Shown here in pieces: positions 42,712 to 52,056 of a stretch of 64,000 bases of DNA (the first letter of the stretch is position 1; each line of letters opens with the position of its first letter). Made by a program: the position numbers and the translations under genes. The DNA is from JACRLV01 sp045863555. GTDB taxonomy: Bacteria; Planctomycetota; Phycisphaerae; UBA1845; Fen-1342. Under the pieces are notes generated by a model that had not been told where the DNA came from, ran no database searches, and saw only the letters and a list, made by a program, of their open reading frames with translations. The DNA lies in NCBI GenBank assembly GCA_045863555.1, contig BTUU01000011.1, positions 1-64,000 on the forward strand, written 5' to 3'.

Positions 42712-44049
42712 CTACCACCAGCGTTTTTTCTTGCTGTTCGGTTTCTCAGACGGCGGCGGAGCCTTTTCCGCGGCCCGGCGCTCGGCCCGGATGCGCGCGA
42801 CCAGTTCCCCATCGGAGAGATGGCCGCCGCCCAGGCGCTTGAGGACCTTGAGCTTCTCGATTTCTTCGGGCGTGAAATCGACCGTGTCGATGCTGTCGCG
42901 TTCTTCGGACGCGGAACCCGCCGGATTGGCCGCCGCCGGAGTGCGCGCCGCCGGTGGAGGCGCCGCCGGAGCGGGCGCGGCAGGCGCAGACCCCTTGCCC
43001 TTCTTCTTCGTCGGGTCCACTTCCTTGTTCGGTGCGGATTTGAGCGCCGTCTCCAGGTCCGCCGCCGCCGCCGCAGATCCCTCAACCCACGCCGCGACCA
43101 TCGCCTTGTCGTCCTGCGCCGCCGCCGCCCGGTGCACGGCCGCCACGGCGCTCGCGGCCGCGCCCAGCGACACGCCCGGCTCCCGCGCGGCGGCGAGCGG
43201 ATTGCCGAACGCTGCGGCCATCTGCGCGAAGACCGTCTCAAACCGCGCGATGGCCTCTTCGCGCTGCTGGATCGATTCCTGGAGTTCCGCGCAGTGCTTT
43301 TCCTTCTCCTCGGCCGCCGCCAGGAGCTGCTCGATCTGCTTCTTCTGCGTCTCGAGCGCTTCCGACTGCGCCCGGAACGACTCCTGGAGCTGCTGAAACT
43401 CCGCTCGCTCCTTTTCGATGTTCGACTTGGCCTCTTCCACTTCGAGCTTCGCGTATTCGACCGATTCGGACTGCTCCTTGATCACCTGTTCGCGAAGCGC
43501 CAGTTGATCCGCCCGTTCCGCAAGCTGACGCGCCTGTTCTTCGAGTTCCGCGGTGCGCGCGCTATTCTGATTGACGGCCGCTTCGATCTCCGCGCGCCGC
43601 GCTGCGGCCTCGGCAATCAATTGCTCCGCTTCGGCTCGTGCGGCCGCGGTGGCTTCACGCTCTTTCGCCAGCGCCTCCTGGGCAGCCGTGATCTCCGCCC
43701 GCTGCTGCTCGATCGCCGCTCGCTCCGCCGCCGAATTCTTCTCGAAATCGGCGACCGCCGCCTCGCGCGCGGTCAATTCGCCCGTGCGGGCCTCGACCGC
43801 CTGGCGTGCGGCTTCCAGCGCGGCCGTCTGCTCGTCGAGCCAGCCCGTCCGTTCGATCAGTTCATTCTCGCGCTGCGCAAGCTCGGTGGATCGTTCGAGG
43901 AGCTGGCCCTCGATTCGGGCGAGCTGATCGAATGTGCTCGCCACGTGCCCCGACAGGGCCGAGAGCCGCGTGGTGATGTCGCCCGACTGCGCGGCCTCGT
44001 TTGCCGGTGCGGAGGCGTTGACTTCGTTCGCCGTGTCTGCCGCTGACAT
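42712..44049 (-). CDS. Coiled-coil protein
   Basis: The 445-residue product is chosen to start at MSAADTANEVNAS; the frame extends upstream without support. Residues 25-265 form one continuous coiled coil rich in Glu, Ala, Gln and Arg heptads. The C terminus is Pro-Ala-Lys-rich with a short FTPEEIEKLKVLKRLGGGH segment and ends with a run of basic residues and WW. It may be a filament or scaffold protein. It follows the TPR gene on the same strand. Confidence 0.75.
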   Translation of the reverse strand: MSAADTANEVNASAPANEAAQSGDITTRLSALSGHVASTFDQLARIEGQLLERSTELAQRENELIERTGWLDEQTAALEAARQAVEARTGELTAREAAVADFEKNSAAERAAIEQQRAEITAAQEALAKEREATAAARAEAEQLIAEAAARRAEIEAAVNQNSARTAELEEQARQLAERADQLALREQVIKEQSESVEYAKLEVEEAKSNIEKERAEFQQLQESFRAQSEALETQKKQIEQLLAAAEEKEKHCAELQESIQQREEAIARFETVFAQMAAAFGNPLAAAREPGVSLGAAASAVAAVHRAAAAQDDKAMVAAWVEGSAAAAADLETALKSAPNKEVDPTKKKGKGSAPAAPAPAAPPPAARTPAAANPAGSASEERDSIDTVDFTPEEIEKLKVLKRLGGGHLSDGELVARIRAERRAAEKAPPPSEKPNSKKKRWW

Positions 44050-44283
44050 CGCTGCCGTTTCCGCCTTCCGTGCGAGCGCTGTGAACTTCCCGGCCGGGCG
44101 ACCAGCCACGCCCGGCGGTAGACTCCCTTCCAAGACCCGGTGACGGCGCTCGCGGTCGATCGGGTTCCCGGGAAAGTATCCAATATCCGCATCGACATCG
44201 GAATCATGGACCATGAGGAATCGCGAAGAGGGGCAGGCAAATCCGCGGACCGGCGTCCAATATCGGTCCAGAACGGGGGCGAT

Positions 44284-45738
44284 ATGACCGAATCAAATCA
44301 CCTGGGCGACCTCGACCCGCGCGAATTCCGCGCCGCCCTCCATCGTGCGGCCGATATTGCGGCCGACTATCTCGAAAACCCGGCGCGCTACCCGGTCGTC
44401 CCGCGCGTGCGGCCCGGCGACGTTCGAGCGCTCTTTCCGGCCGCGCCGCCGGCCGCGGGACAGCCCATCGACGCGATTCTGGATGACTACCGCGCCGCGG
44501 TCGAGCCGAATGTCACCCATTGGAACCACCCCGGCTTCATGGCCTATTTCTCGATCACCGGTTCCGCCCCGGGCGTGATCGCCGAACTGCTCACCGCGTC
44601 GCTCAATGTCAATGCGATGCTCTGGCGGACCGGCCCCGCGCCGACGGAGCTCGAGGAGCTCGCCTGTGACTGGGTGCGGCAGATGCTCGACCTGCCGCCG
44701 GAATTCCGCGGCCACATCAACGACACGGCATCGATCGCATCCATGCTGGCGATCGCCGCCGCCCGGCACCGCGCCGTGCCCGATCTGCGGTCGCGCGGTC
44801 TCGCCGGTCGAGGCGACGTTCCGCGATTGACCGTCTACGCCAGCGAGCACGCGCATTCGTCGATCGACAAGGCGATGCTGACGCTCGGGCTCGGTCTGGA
44901 AAACCTCCGGAAGATCCCCGCCGACACCGAATTCCGCATGCGGCTCGACGCGCTCGAAGCCGCGATCGCGGAAGATCGCCGCGCCGGTGCGCAGCCCATC
45001 GCCGTCGTCGCCACCGCGGGCACGACTTCGACCACCAGCATCGACCCCATCGCGAGCATCGCCGCTGCCGCGCAACGCGAGCAACTCTGGCTGCACGTCG
45101 ACGCCGCCTATGCCGGCTCCGCCGCCGTCTGTCCGGAGTACCGGGCGCTGATGCCCGGCCTCGAGCGCGCCGACTCGATCGTCACCAACCCGCACAAGTG
45201 GATGTTCGTGCCCGTCGACTGCTCCGTTCTGTTGCTGCGTGATCCGGCCACCCTCCGAGCCGCGTTCTCACTCGTCCCCGATTACCTCCGCACGACTGAG
45301 TCCGGCGTGACCAACCTGATGGACTATGGCCCGCAGCTCGGGCGGCGGTTCCGGGCGCTGAAGCTCTGGATGGTGATCCGCGCGTTCGGCGTCAACGGCA
45401 TTCGCGAGCGCATCCGCCGCCACTGCGCCCTCGCGCGCGAGTTTGAGGCCTGGCTGCGCGCCGATGCCGGTTTCGAGGTCGTCGCACCCGTACCGTTCAG
45501 CACCGTCTGCTTCCGCGCGGTCGCTCCGGGAGCGGCGGGGGAGGCCCTCGATGCGATCAACGACCGCATCCTTGAATCTGTGAATGGTGACGGGAGCGTG
45601 TTCCTCTCGTCCACGCGGCTGAATGGCCGTACGACGCTGCGGCTGACGATTGGAAATCTGAAGACGCAGCGGTCACACGTGGAGACGGCGTGGAGGCTGT
45701 TGCGCGCGGCCCGGCTGGCTCACCTGGCGCCGCGCTGA
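44284..45738 (+). CDS. PLP-dependent group II amino acid decarboxylase
   Basis: The 484-residue protein starts at the ATG of MTESNHLGDL. It matches aromatic-amino-acid/group II decarboxylases: THWNHPGFMAYF (near 78-89), HAHSSIDKA (near 189-197, substrate-ring stacking His), HVDAAYAGSA (Asp273, contacts the cofactor ring) and the PLP lysine in VTNPHKWMFV (Lys305). The substrate may be Tyr, Trp, Phe or dopa; specificity cannot be read. The 3' end overlaps that of nuoA by 19 bases on the opposite strand. Confidence 0.93.
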   Translation: MTESNHLGDLDPREFRAALHRAADIAADYLENPARYPVVPRVRPGDVRALFPAAPPAAGQPIDAILDDYRAAVEPNVTHWNHPGFMAYFSITGSAPGVIAELLTASLNVNAMLWRTGPAPTELEELACDWVRQMLDLPPEFRGHINDTASIASMLAIAAARHRAVPDLRSRGLAGRGDVPRLTVYASEHAHSSIDKAMLTLGLGLENLRKIPADTEFRMRLDALEAAIAEDRRAGAQPIAVVATAGTTSTTSIDPIASIAAAAQREQLWLHVDAAYAGSAAVCPEYRALMPGLERADSIVTNPHKWMFVPVDCSVLLLRDPATLRAAFSLVPDYLRTTESGVTNLMDYGPQLGRRFRALKLWMVIRAFGVNGIRERIRRHCALAREFEAWLRADAGFEVVAPVPFSTVCFRAVAPGAAGEALDAINDRILESVNGDGSVFLSSTRLNGRTTLRLTIGNLKTQRSHVETAWRLLRAARLAHLAPR

Positions 45739-46130
45739 CCGGCGGTCGAACGCACCCAGTCGAGGTACCCGAATCGCCAGAGGAAGACGAACCCGAGGGC
45801 GATCACGCCGACGAAAAAGAGCAGATCCGCGAGGCCGACCCATCCTGCCGAGCGGAAGACAACCGCCCAGGGATAGAGCAGCACGATTTCGACATCGAAA
45901 ACGATGAACAGCAGGGCGGCCACGTAGAAGCGAAGATCGAACTGCACCCAGCTCGACCCGACCGGGATCTCCCCGCACTCGTACGGGGCGCCCTTCACGC
46001 GCCCGGGCATCCGCCTCCGGATGAGCGCGCCGACCGCGAGGCCGCCCGCGATCATCGCCACGCCGGCGAGGATGATGAGCAGTCCGGCCTGGAGGATGTC
46101 ACCGGGATCTGTCGCGACCTGTGGAGGCAC
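45720..46130 (-). CDS. nuoA: NADH-quinone oxidoreductase subunit A
   Basis: The 136-residue protein starts at a GTG with GGAG nine bases upstream. It has three membrane helices and the NuoA signature: YECGEIPVGSSWVQF (near 50-64), RFYVAALLFIVFDVEIVLLYPWA (near 67-90). NuoA sits in the membrane arm of complex I. It is 12 bases downstream of a NuoI-like gene, and no other nuo subunit is in the window. Confidence 0.92.
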   Translation of the reverse strand: MPPQVATDPGDILQAGLLIILAGVAMIAGGLAVGALIRRRMPGRVKGAPYECGEIPVGSSWVQFDLRFYVAALLFIVFDVEIVLLYPWAVVFRSAGWVGLADLLFFVGVIALGFVFLWRFGYLDWVRSTAGQRGAR

Positions 46131-46142
46131 GTCACACCGCTC

Positions 46143-46817
46143 CTATTTCTTCTCTGCGACCGTGGCGGGCGCGGCGGCCGCCTTCTTTTCGCCCGCCGGT
46201 TCGGGCTTCTTTTCCGGCTGGCTTTCGACCATCGCCTTGAGCATCTCTTCACGCAGCGGCGCACCCCGCTGCTCCCAGGCCCGCCGGCGTTCCAACGCCC
46301 AGTCCGGCGGTTCCGGATGGCGCATCCAGAGCGGGATCGGCGTTTGAAGTCCGTCCTTGGCGAGTTCGGTGAATTCGACCGTCATGCTCCGCCGGTCATA
46401 GCCGGACAGATCATGCACGTCGCCCATGTGGATGCACTCGGTCGGGCACGGCTCGATGCACAGCGCGCAGAGCATGCACTTGGCATAGTCGATCGCGAAG
46501 CGCGTCAGCGCCCCGCCGCGGGCGATCCCGCTGGCCTTGTCGATCTTCCGGGCGGCCGTCTTCTCGATGTAGATGCAGTCGACCGGGCACGCCTTCGCAC
46601 ACAGGTCGCACCCGATGCACTTCTCGATCTCGAACCAGTGAAAACCGCGATACCGCGGCTGAAGAACCGGCGGCGCCTCGGGATACTGCACCGTGATCAC
46701 CCGCGCCAGGTAGTGACGCAGCGTGATCCGCAGCCCGACGACGATGGTCTGAAGCGCGTAGTAGATGTCGCGAAAGTAGCGGCGTACCGGCGATGGGCTC
46801 GCGATCGTCGCGGGCAT
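46143..46817 (-). CDS. nuoI: NuoI-like 4Fe-4S ferredoxin subunit
   Basis: The 224-residue protein has two ferredoxin-type cluster motifs, CIGCDLCAKACPVDCI (near 66-81) and CMLCALCIEPCPTECI (near 110-125), which carry the N6a/N6b clusters of complex I. The usual NuoI N terminus precedes (LPRYRGFHWF-like segment). A C-terminal extension of about 70 residues ends in a Lys-Ala-Pro-rich tail. The ATG at 46817 is preferred to a GTG at 46832. Confidence 0.9.
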   Translation of the reverse strand: MPATIASPSPVRRYFRDIYYALQTIVVGLRITLRHYLARVITVQYPEAPPVLQPRYRGFHWFEIEKCIGCDLCAKACPVDCIYIEKTAARKIDKASGIARGGALTRFAIDYAKCMLCALCIEPCPTECIHMGDVHDLSGYDRRSMTVEFTELAKDGLQTPIPLWMRHPEPPDWALERRRAWEQRGAPLREEMLKAMVESQPEKKPEPAGEKKAAAAPATVAEKK

Positions 46818-46838
46818 GGCCCCGCCCTTCACTTGCGT

Positions 46839-47015
46839 TTATTCCGTCGTTCCCGCGTCGTTGTTGCCGAGCAGAACGTCGAGAACGCGGACCGCCACAC
46901 GCGTGATGACCTCGTTCACGATCAGTTGGCTGATGATCCCGCCGCAACCCGCCACCTGAAGCAGAAAACCGCTCGCACTCATCAGCGCCAGAGCCTTCAG
47001 CGTACGAATCTTCAT
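46839..47015 (-). CDS. Small lipoprotein
   Basis: The 58-residue peptide (MKIRTLKALALMSASG) has a basic start, a hydrophobic core and a lipobox LQVAGC (Cys24). GGGAG lies about eight bases upstream. The mature part is only about 35 residues, LIVNEVITRVAVRVLDVL. Similar short lipoproteins occur in planctomycetes; no function is known. A promoter lies upstream. Confidence 0.65.
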   Translation of the reverse strand: MKIRTLKALALMSASGFLLQVAGCGGIISQLIVNEVITRVAVRVLDVLLGNNDAGTTE

Positions 47016-47092
47016 GAAACCGCTCTCCCACAGTTGACCTGGAGCGACGGGACTACCGCGAAAGCGAGTAGCAAGTCCCATGCCGAACCTGA

Positions 47093-47120
47093 ACTATACC
47101 GGCCGGCGGGGGGGCGGCAA
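47093..47120 (-). promoter_or_regulatory. Sigma-70-like promoter of the small lipoprotein gene
   Basis: On the minus strand TTGCCG (47115-47120) and TATAGT (47093-47098) are 16 bases apart. The -10 box is strong. Transcription would start near 47086, about 70 bases before the start codon, and may continue into nuoI and nuoA. Confidence 0.5.
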
Positions 47121-47229
47121 GCCGGATTCGACCGGTCCGTCGGGCTGAATCGGCTCGCCAGCGCGAACTGACCCGCACGCCGCTACCATGACCGCGCGAT
47201 TCGACGCACCTTCCGTGGGAGATTGCGCG

Positions 47230-48000
47230 ATGCCCCCCCCGACCTGCCGGCGAATCCTCGAAATCGCCATCGAATCCGCCGCGGACGCCGAAGCGGCCGC
47301 CCGGGCGGGTGCGGACCGGTTTGAGCTCTGCGCCGCCCTCGAAATCGGCGGGATCACCCCTTCGATGGGCGGTTTCGAGACCGTCCGGGACGCCACCGAC
47401 CGGCCGGTCCTTCCCATGCTCCGTCCCCGCGGCGGAGATTTCTGCTACGACGAACACGAGTTTGCCGCGCTCCGCGCCGATGCCGCGCGGTTTCTGTCGG
47501 CCGGAGCAGACGGCGTCGTCTGCGGCTGCTTGCGCTCGGACGGGACCATCGACGCCGCCCGAACGCGTGAGGTCGTCGCCGCCGCCGCTCCCTGTCCCGT
47601 CGTGTTCCACCGCGCCTTCGACCTCACGCCGGATCCGCTCGCGGCCCTGGAATGTCTGATCGATCTCGGCGTCCGGCGGGTTCTCACGAGCGGGGGCTGC
47701 GTTTCCGCCGTTGAGCCCTACGCGGTGGATCTCCTGCGGCGCCTCGTCAGCGCGGCGGCGGGTCGAATCGAGATTCTCGCCGGAAGCGGGATCAGACCGG
47801 GCAATGTCGCGAAGCTCCTCGCCGAAACCGGCTGCGACCAGATCCACAGTTCTTGCCGCGTGCCACAGGTCGATCCCTCGCCGCTCGCGTGCCGCGCCGC
47901 CGCGATGGGCTTCGGCGTCGAGTCGGAAGGGGGTCTCCGCCGGTCCAGGCTCGATCCCTCCGCCGTGGCCCAGCTCCGGACGGCTCTCGATCAACCGTGA
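47230..48000 (+). CDS. cutC: CutC family protein
   Basis: The 256-residue protein starts at an ATG with GGGAG eight bases upstream. It matches the CutC family: EIAIESAADAEAAARAGADRFELCAAL (near 9-35), GGITPS, RPRGGDFCYDEHE (near 67-79), and VLTSGG (near 153). CutC was named for copper homeostasis in Escherichia coli; the biochemical role is not settled. It is a TIM-barrel-like cytoplasmic protein. Divergent from the small lipoprotein gene. Confidence 0.93.
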   Translation: MPPPTCRRILEIAIESAADAEAAARAGADRFELCAALEIGGITPSMGGFETVRDATDRPVLPMLRPRGGDFCYDEHEFAALRADAARFLSAGADGVVCGCLRSDGTIDAARTREVVAAAAPCPVVFHRAFDLTPDPLAALECLIDLGVRRVLTSGGCVSAVEPYAVDLLRRLVSAAAGRIEILAGSGIRPGNVAKLLAETGCDQIHSSCRVPQVDPSPLACRAAAMGFGVESEGGLRRSRLDPSAVAQLRTALDQP

Positions 48001-48016
48001 ATTCACGAATTTTTTT
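47996..48016 (+). terminator. Weak terminator-like site
   Basis: CGTGAATTCACG (47996-48007), which includes the cutC stop codon, is followed by seven T (48010-48016). The stem is only 4-6 bp, so this may be a weak terminator or chance. Confidence 0.3.
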
Positions 48017-48081
48017 CTTGCATCCGGCGGGGGGGCGGGGGTTAGAATCGACGCGGGGAAAGCGCACGGAGGCCCGGACGT

Positions 48082-49134
48082 ATGGGTGCCCACCGCGATC
48101 AAGTCAGCCCCGCATTCGCCCGCCACCGAGACCAGCTCTTTTCGCAGCTTTCCGGCCAGATCATGCGCGAAGCCACCGACCGCCTCGCCCTGGAGCGCGC
48201 CAGTCATCGCATCCTCAACATGCCCGACGTTCGCGGCGATCCGGAACTGGAACGCTTGCTCCGCGGCTGCATCGCCGAGCGCGAGGTCGAGATCCGCGGC
48301 CGGCAGGCGCGCTTCCTTGCCGAAGATGTCCGCAACGCGCGCCCAGCAGCCGCCCCTTCATTTCGTTCGGCCACGCCGCCGGACCCGCTCCAGGAAAAGG
48401 TGCACGCCGCCCATGTCTACCAGCAGTGCATCCGCTCGTTCGACGATCGGCTGCACCTGTTCGACGTTCCGGCCGCGCAGCGCGTGCTGGACCAGATCGA
48501 GCAGCTCGCCGCGCGCCATCCCGACATCGTGCCCCGCCCTGCGCTGGAGCGCTGCCGCGTGGACATCACGCGCGTCCAGATGAAAAAGGAGCAGTTCGCC
48601 GCCGAGGTCGAGCAACTCGGCCACCAGGCCGTTCACGCGGCCTCGACCGGGCAGATCGACCTTGCCGCCCGCGCCCTGCGCCGCCTTTCATCGATCCACG
48701 CGACCAAGCCCTCGCTCGTTTCCGACGCGCTGCTCGACAGCATCCGCGAGCAGATCGCCAGGGCCGGTGAGAGCGCCGAATACCGCGAGGCGGCGCGGGC
48801 CCTCGTCGAGCGGCAGAAAAACGTGATGAGCGAGTTGAATCAGCTCGCGTCGATCATCCACGAATTCCACCGCGTTTCGCACGAAATTCCGCACGGGGCG
48901 GTGGAGTATGCCGAGGCCGAACGGCGCTACTTCGACGCCGTCCGCGCCGTTCGCAGGCACGACAAGGACTGGTACGCCGACCTGATCGTCGAGACCGGCG
49001 ATCTCCTCGCCGAACTGCACGACCCGACCGGTCGCGCCGGCGAGCAGGTCGAGCGCTTCCTCGATTCCGTGCGCACGTCGATCCGCGAGATGGTCGCGGA
49101 AATCCGCCAGATCGCCGCGGAATCGAAGAAATAA
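48082..49134 (+). CDS. Helical protein of unknown function
   Basis: The 350-residue protein is almost entirely alpha-helical by composition (Glu, Arg, Ala and Leu heptads) with no membrane segment or signal peptide. GGAGG lies nine bases before the ATG. A possible promoter, TTGCAT and TAGAAT with 19 bases between, lies near 48018-48048. The C-terminal third has repeated helices such as QVERFLDSVRTSIREMVAEI. I do not recognise a family. Confidence 0.78.
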   Translation: MGAHRDQVSPAFARHRDQLFSQLSGQIMREATDRLALERASHRILNMPDVRGDPELERLLRGCIAEREVEIRGRQARFLAEDVRNARPAAAPSFRSATPPDPLQEKVHAAHVYQQCIRSFDDRLHLFDVPAAQRVLDQIEQLAARHPDIVPRPALERCRVDITRVQMKKEQFAAEVEQLGHQAVHAASTGQIDLAARALRRLSSIHATKPSLVSDALLDSIREQIARAGESAEYREAARALVERQKNVMSELNQLASIIHEFHRVSHEIPHGAVEYAEAERRYFDAVRAVRRHDKDWYADLIVETGDLLAELHDPTGRAGEQVERFLDSVRTSIREMVAEIRQIAAESKK

Positions 49135-49153
49135 CGACGCGGGTTCACACCCC

Positions 49154-50734
49154 TCAGCAAACCGTACCAAACGTCGACAGCAGCGCCGTCAGGTCGCTGA
49201 GATCGACATCGCCGTCGCCGTCCAGATCGCCCTGTTCGAGCCCCGCGCCGCTCGGCGTGCCGAAATTGGCCAGCAGGATCGCCAGGTCGCTGATATCGAC
49301 GTCGCCGTCGCCGTCGAGATCGCCGGGGCACGCCGGCCCGCCCGCCACGATGCGCAGAAACGCCTGCGGCGTGCCGAACGTCGGGTTTGAATTCAGGTCG
49401 ACGCCCGCTGCGTCGCGCAGGCTGGCGAAGAAGTAGACATCGCCGCCCGGGCTGATGAACAGATCGTTCGGCTCAAATGCCGACAGCGACGAATTCCCCC
49501 GGCCGATGAACGCATCATCAAACTGCCCGTTTCCGTTCAGGTCCAGCTCGACCGCGTCTCCCTCGCGCGCCAGCACCGTCTCGCCGTTGAGCACGAGCAC
49601 CGTGTCGCGCCCCGGATCGGCGTTGTTGGTCGTGCCTGCGAGCACCCAGTCGCCCCCCGCGTTGCCGGTGAAGGCCAGAAACGTCGACGCCCACGTCTCC
49701 CCGCTGCCCGGCGTGATCGGATCGCCCGTCCGCGCCACGACGACGCCGTTGCGCGCCGCCCAGACGCCGCTCGATGTGTCCGTCCCGCGCGCGAACCAGT
49801 CGCCGCTCGAAATCAGCTCCCACGCGGGAATCGTGTTGACGATCACGCCCGACTGCCCGATCCCCACGCCTGTCTTCAGCACGGCCGCGCCGTCGCGCAC
49901 GAGTACCGTCTCGGACGTCCCCTGACCGCTGAAACGCCCCTGCGCCATCCAGTGCGCGCCGTCCGGCGTCGTGTTGAACGCATTCGCCGTCAGCGTCGCC
50001 CAGGTCTGTGGCGTCGCCCCGTCGACGTCCAGCGCCGTCGTCACGCCCGTCTGATGGAACGCCTGGCTATCGTACATGATCGCCGGCCGGCGCGACGTGT
50101 GGATGTTCAGAATCGTCGAATCCTGCGAGCCGATCCGCCCGTCGTTCAGCGGATGGATCGACCCGACCGAGTTGCCGAAGATCTCGTCCTCGCTCGGATT
50201 GGGCGGCAGATCGACCAGCCCGTTGATCGGGTCGCCCTCGCGCCACCGCAGCGTCGTCGTCGCCCCGTCCCAGTAGAGCACGCGCTGCCCGTTCGGTGCG
50301 CTCGTCGAACCCGTGCGCCCCGTGCGGGCCCGCGCCGAGTACGCGAAATTCCCGTTGCTGTCGAAGCGCCCGATTGCCGAGCCGAAGAACTCGTAGCGTT
50401 CGTCCGGCCCGCCGCCGAGAATCGGCTGTCCCTCCTGCGCGAACATCGTGCCCGACGTGCCGCTGCCCAGGATCAGGATGTTCTCCATGTCGCTGCCGAG
50501 CTGCGTCCGTCCCTTGACCATCCACATCGAGCCGTCCGGCGCGAAGATCAGGTCCTCCAGCGCCCGGAAGTCGCTCACGGCCGGATTTCCATCGAGGTCG
50601 AGCGCCCCGGGAATCGCCGCGGTCGCGTTGCCAGGAATCTTGCTGTAAATCACTTCGATGCCTGCGATTGCCGGGGCGGACGAGGCGCCAAGCACGAGCA
50701 GCGCAGCATGGGTTCGGGAAAATCGAGTACGCAC
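49154..50734 (-). CDS. Secreted protein with C-terminal dockerin-type pair
   Basis: The 526-residue protein starts at a GTG seven bases after GGAGGTG. It has a signal peptide (about 1-24, ending APAIA). A large beta-propeller-like domain (about 30-450) has repeated GDWFARGT, GDWVLAGT and DGAHWMAQG segments. The C-terminal pair DLDGDGDVDISDLAILL and DLDGDGDVDLSDLTALL follows. CPGD before the first loop and the terminal FGTVC give the Cys clasp seen in two other proteins of the window. Its binding partner is unknown. Confidence 0.85.
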   Translation of the reverse strand: MRTRFSRTHAALLVLGASSAPAIAGIEVIYSKIPGNATAAIPGALDLDGNPAVSDFRALEDLIFAPDGSMWMVKGRTQLGSDMENILILGSGTSGTMFAQEGQPILGGGPDERYEFFGSAIGRFDSNGNFAYSARARTGRTGSTSAPNGQRVLYWDGATTTLRWREGDPINGLVDLPPNPSEDEIFGNSVGSIHPLNDGRIGSQDSTILNIHTSRRPAIMYDSQAFHQTGVTTALDVDGATPQTWATLTANAFNTTPDGAHWMAQGRFSGQGTSETVLVRDGAAVLKTGVGIGQSGVIVNTIPAWELISSGDWFARGTDTSSGVWAARNGVVVARTGDPITPGSGETWASTFLAFTGNAGGDWVLAGTTNNADPGRDTVLVLNGETVLAREGDAVELDLNGNGQFDDAFIGRGNSSLSAFEPNDLFISPGGDVYFFASLRDAAGVDLNSNPTFGTPQAFLRIVAGGPACPGDLDGDGDVDISDLAILLANFGTPSGAGLEQGDLDGDGDVDLSDLTALLSTFGTVC

Positions 50735-51000
50735 GCTTCACCTCCATCCAGCGTCGCGCTGGAGTCTGTACGGGCTCGCCTTGCGCCGCGGCGGGTCGGG
50801 CGGCGGCGTCAGAGTCGACGCGAACACCCGGCGGACCCCGCCCGAAAGGCCGGGCCGCCTTGCTCGTCGATTGGCCGGCCGGGCGGCCGGTCCCCCGTCG
50901 ACGGGAATCGCGGACTCTCTCCGCGGTCGCATGAACCCTGCTCCCAGACTACCGCCCCGTCGGCCGGAATCCAAGCCCGACCCGCAAGCCCTTCCGGCCC

Positions 51001-51014
51001 TAGAATCATCTGAG
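51001..51014 (+). promoter_or_regulatory. -10 box of a probable leaderless pcm transcript
   Basis: TAGAAT (51001-51006) ends eight bases before the pcm ATG. No ribosome binding site is present. Confidence 0.4.
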
Positions 51015-51677
51015 ATGTCCATTTCCTCACCGCCAGACCGGCGCCTCGCCGAGCGGCTCAGAATGGTCGAGACGCAGATCGAAGGCGCGGGCATCCGCGA
51101 TGCGGCGCTGCTCGCCGCGCTGCGCGACATCCCGCGGCACGAGTTCGTCCCGCCCTCGATCATCGAGCGCGCCTACGAGGACGGCGCGCAGCCCGTTGAG
51201 TGCGGCCAGACCATCTCGCAGCCCTACATGGTCGCGAAAATGACGGAACTGCTCGAACTCACGCCGACCGACCGGGTGCTGGAGATCGGCACGGGCACCG
51301 GCTACCAGACCGCCATCCTCGCCCGCCTCGCGGCGCACGTCTTCACGGTCGAGTGGCACCTGAAGCTCATGCTCGGCGCTTCGGCCCGCCTTAACCGCCT
51401 CGGCATCGAAAACGTCACCTATCGCTGCGGCGACGGCTCGGTCGGCTGGGCCGAATATGCCCCGTTCGACGCGATTATCGTGACCGCCGGCGCGCCGGCG
51501 CTGCCCGAGCCCCTGGTGGAACAACTGGCCGTCGGCGGCCGCCTCGTCATCCCCGTCGGCGACCGCAACGAGCAGACGCTGCTGCTCACGCGGCGAACGC
51601 CCACCGATGTCATCACGCTCCGCTCCCTGGGCTGCCGGTTCGTCAAGCTCGTCGGCGAGGCCGGCTGGCACGAGTGA
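51015..51677 (+). CDS. pcm: Protein-L-isoaspartate O-methyltransferase
   Basis: The enzyme methylates isoaspartate in damaged proteins with S-adenosylmethionine so that they can revert to aspartate. The 220-residue protein matches the family: CGQTISQPYMVAKMTELL (near 63-80), VLEIGTGTGYQTAIL (motif I, near 88-102) and VTAGAPALPEPLVEQL. The length is normal. The longer frame from 50658 is not supported. A 7-bp hairpin follows 17 bases after the stop. Confidence 0.95.
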   Translation: MSISSPPDRRLAERLRMVETQIEGAGIRDAALLAALRDIPRHEFVPPSIIERAYEDGAQPVECGQTISQPYMVAKMTELLELTPTDRVLEIGTGTGYQTAILARLAAHVFTVEWHLKLMLGASARLNRLGIENVTYRCGDGSVGWAEYAPFDAIIVTAGAPALPEPLVEQLAVGGRLVIPVGDRNEQTLLLTRRTPTDVITLRSLGCRFVKLVGEAGWHE

Positions 51678-51693
51678 GCGCCCGAGAGGGGCA

Positions 51694-51714
51694 GCGCGGG
51701 TTCAGAGCCCGCGC
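51694..51714. repeat. Hairpin after pcm
   Basis: A perfect 7-bp stem (GCGCGGG with CCCGCGC) surrounds a TTCAGAG loop. There is no T run, so it is a weak terminator or a member of the TTCA-loop hairpin family. The gap 51678-52056 holds this hairpin and, near its end, a promoter. Confidence 0.4.
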
Positions 51715-51998
51715 CGGCCCGATCGAACCGTGGCCGGAGTCCCGGTCCGAGCGGCTCCGGTCGACCGGCCGGCCGCGGCCGTCTGCGAATTTCGGCGTCA
51801 TCCGTGCCGGACGCGGTGACAACCGGTCCGCCGCGGAAAAATGCCGCGCATGAACGCGATTTTTCTCGCGGCTCGGCGAATTCACGCGTGAATCGTTCCC
51901 GTGCGGCATCGCCTGCGTCCGGGCGGGCGATGATGCGCGCCGGCGCGGCCGGCGCCGGGCACGGGTAAGGTCCGAAATGACATTTGTACCGCGCATCC

Positions 51999-52026
51999 TT
52001 GCCCGAAAACTGGAATCTGCTATTAT
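51999..52026 (+). promoter_or_regulatory. Sigma-70-like promoter
   Basis: TTGCCC (51999-52004) and TATTAT (52021-52026) are 16 bases apart in a locally AT-rich stretch. Transcription would start near 52033, about 25 bases before the start codon, and the ribosome binding site AAAGGGGG follows. This is the best promoter in the window. Confidence 0.6.
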
Positions 52027-52056
52027 TCACCCAGGCGACATTGAAAGGGGGATTTC

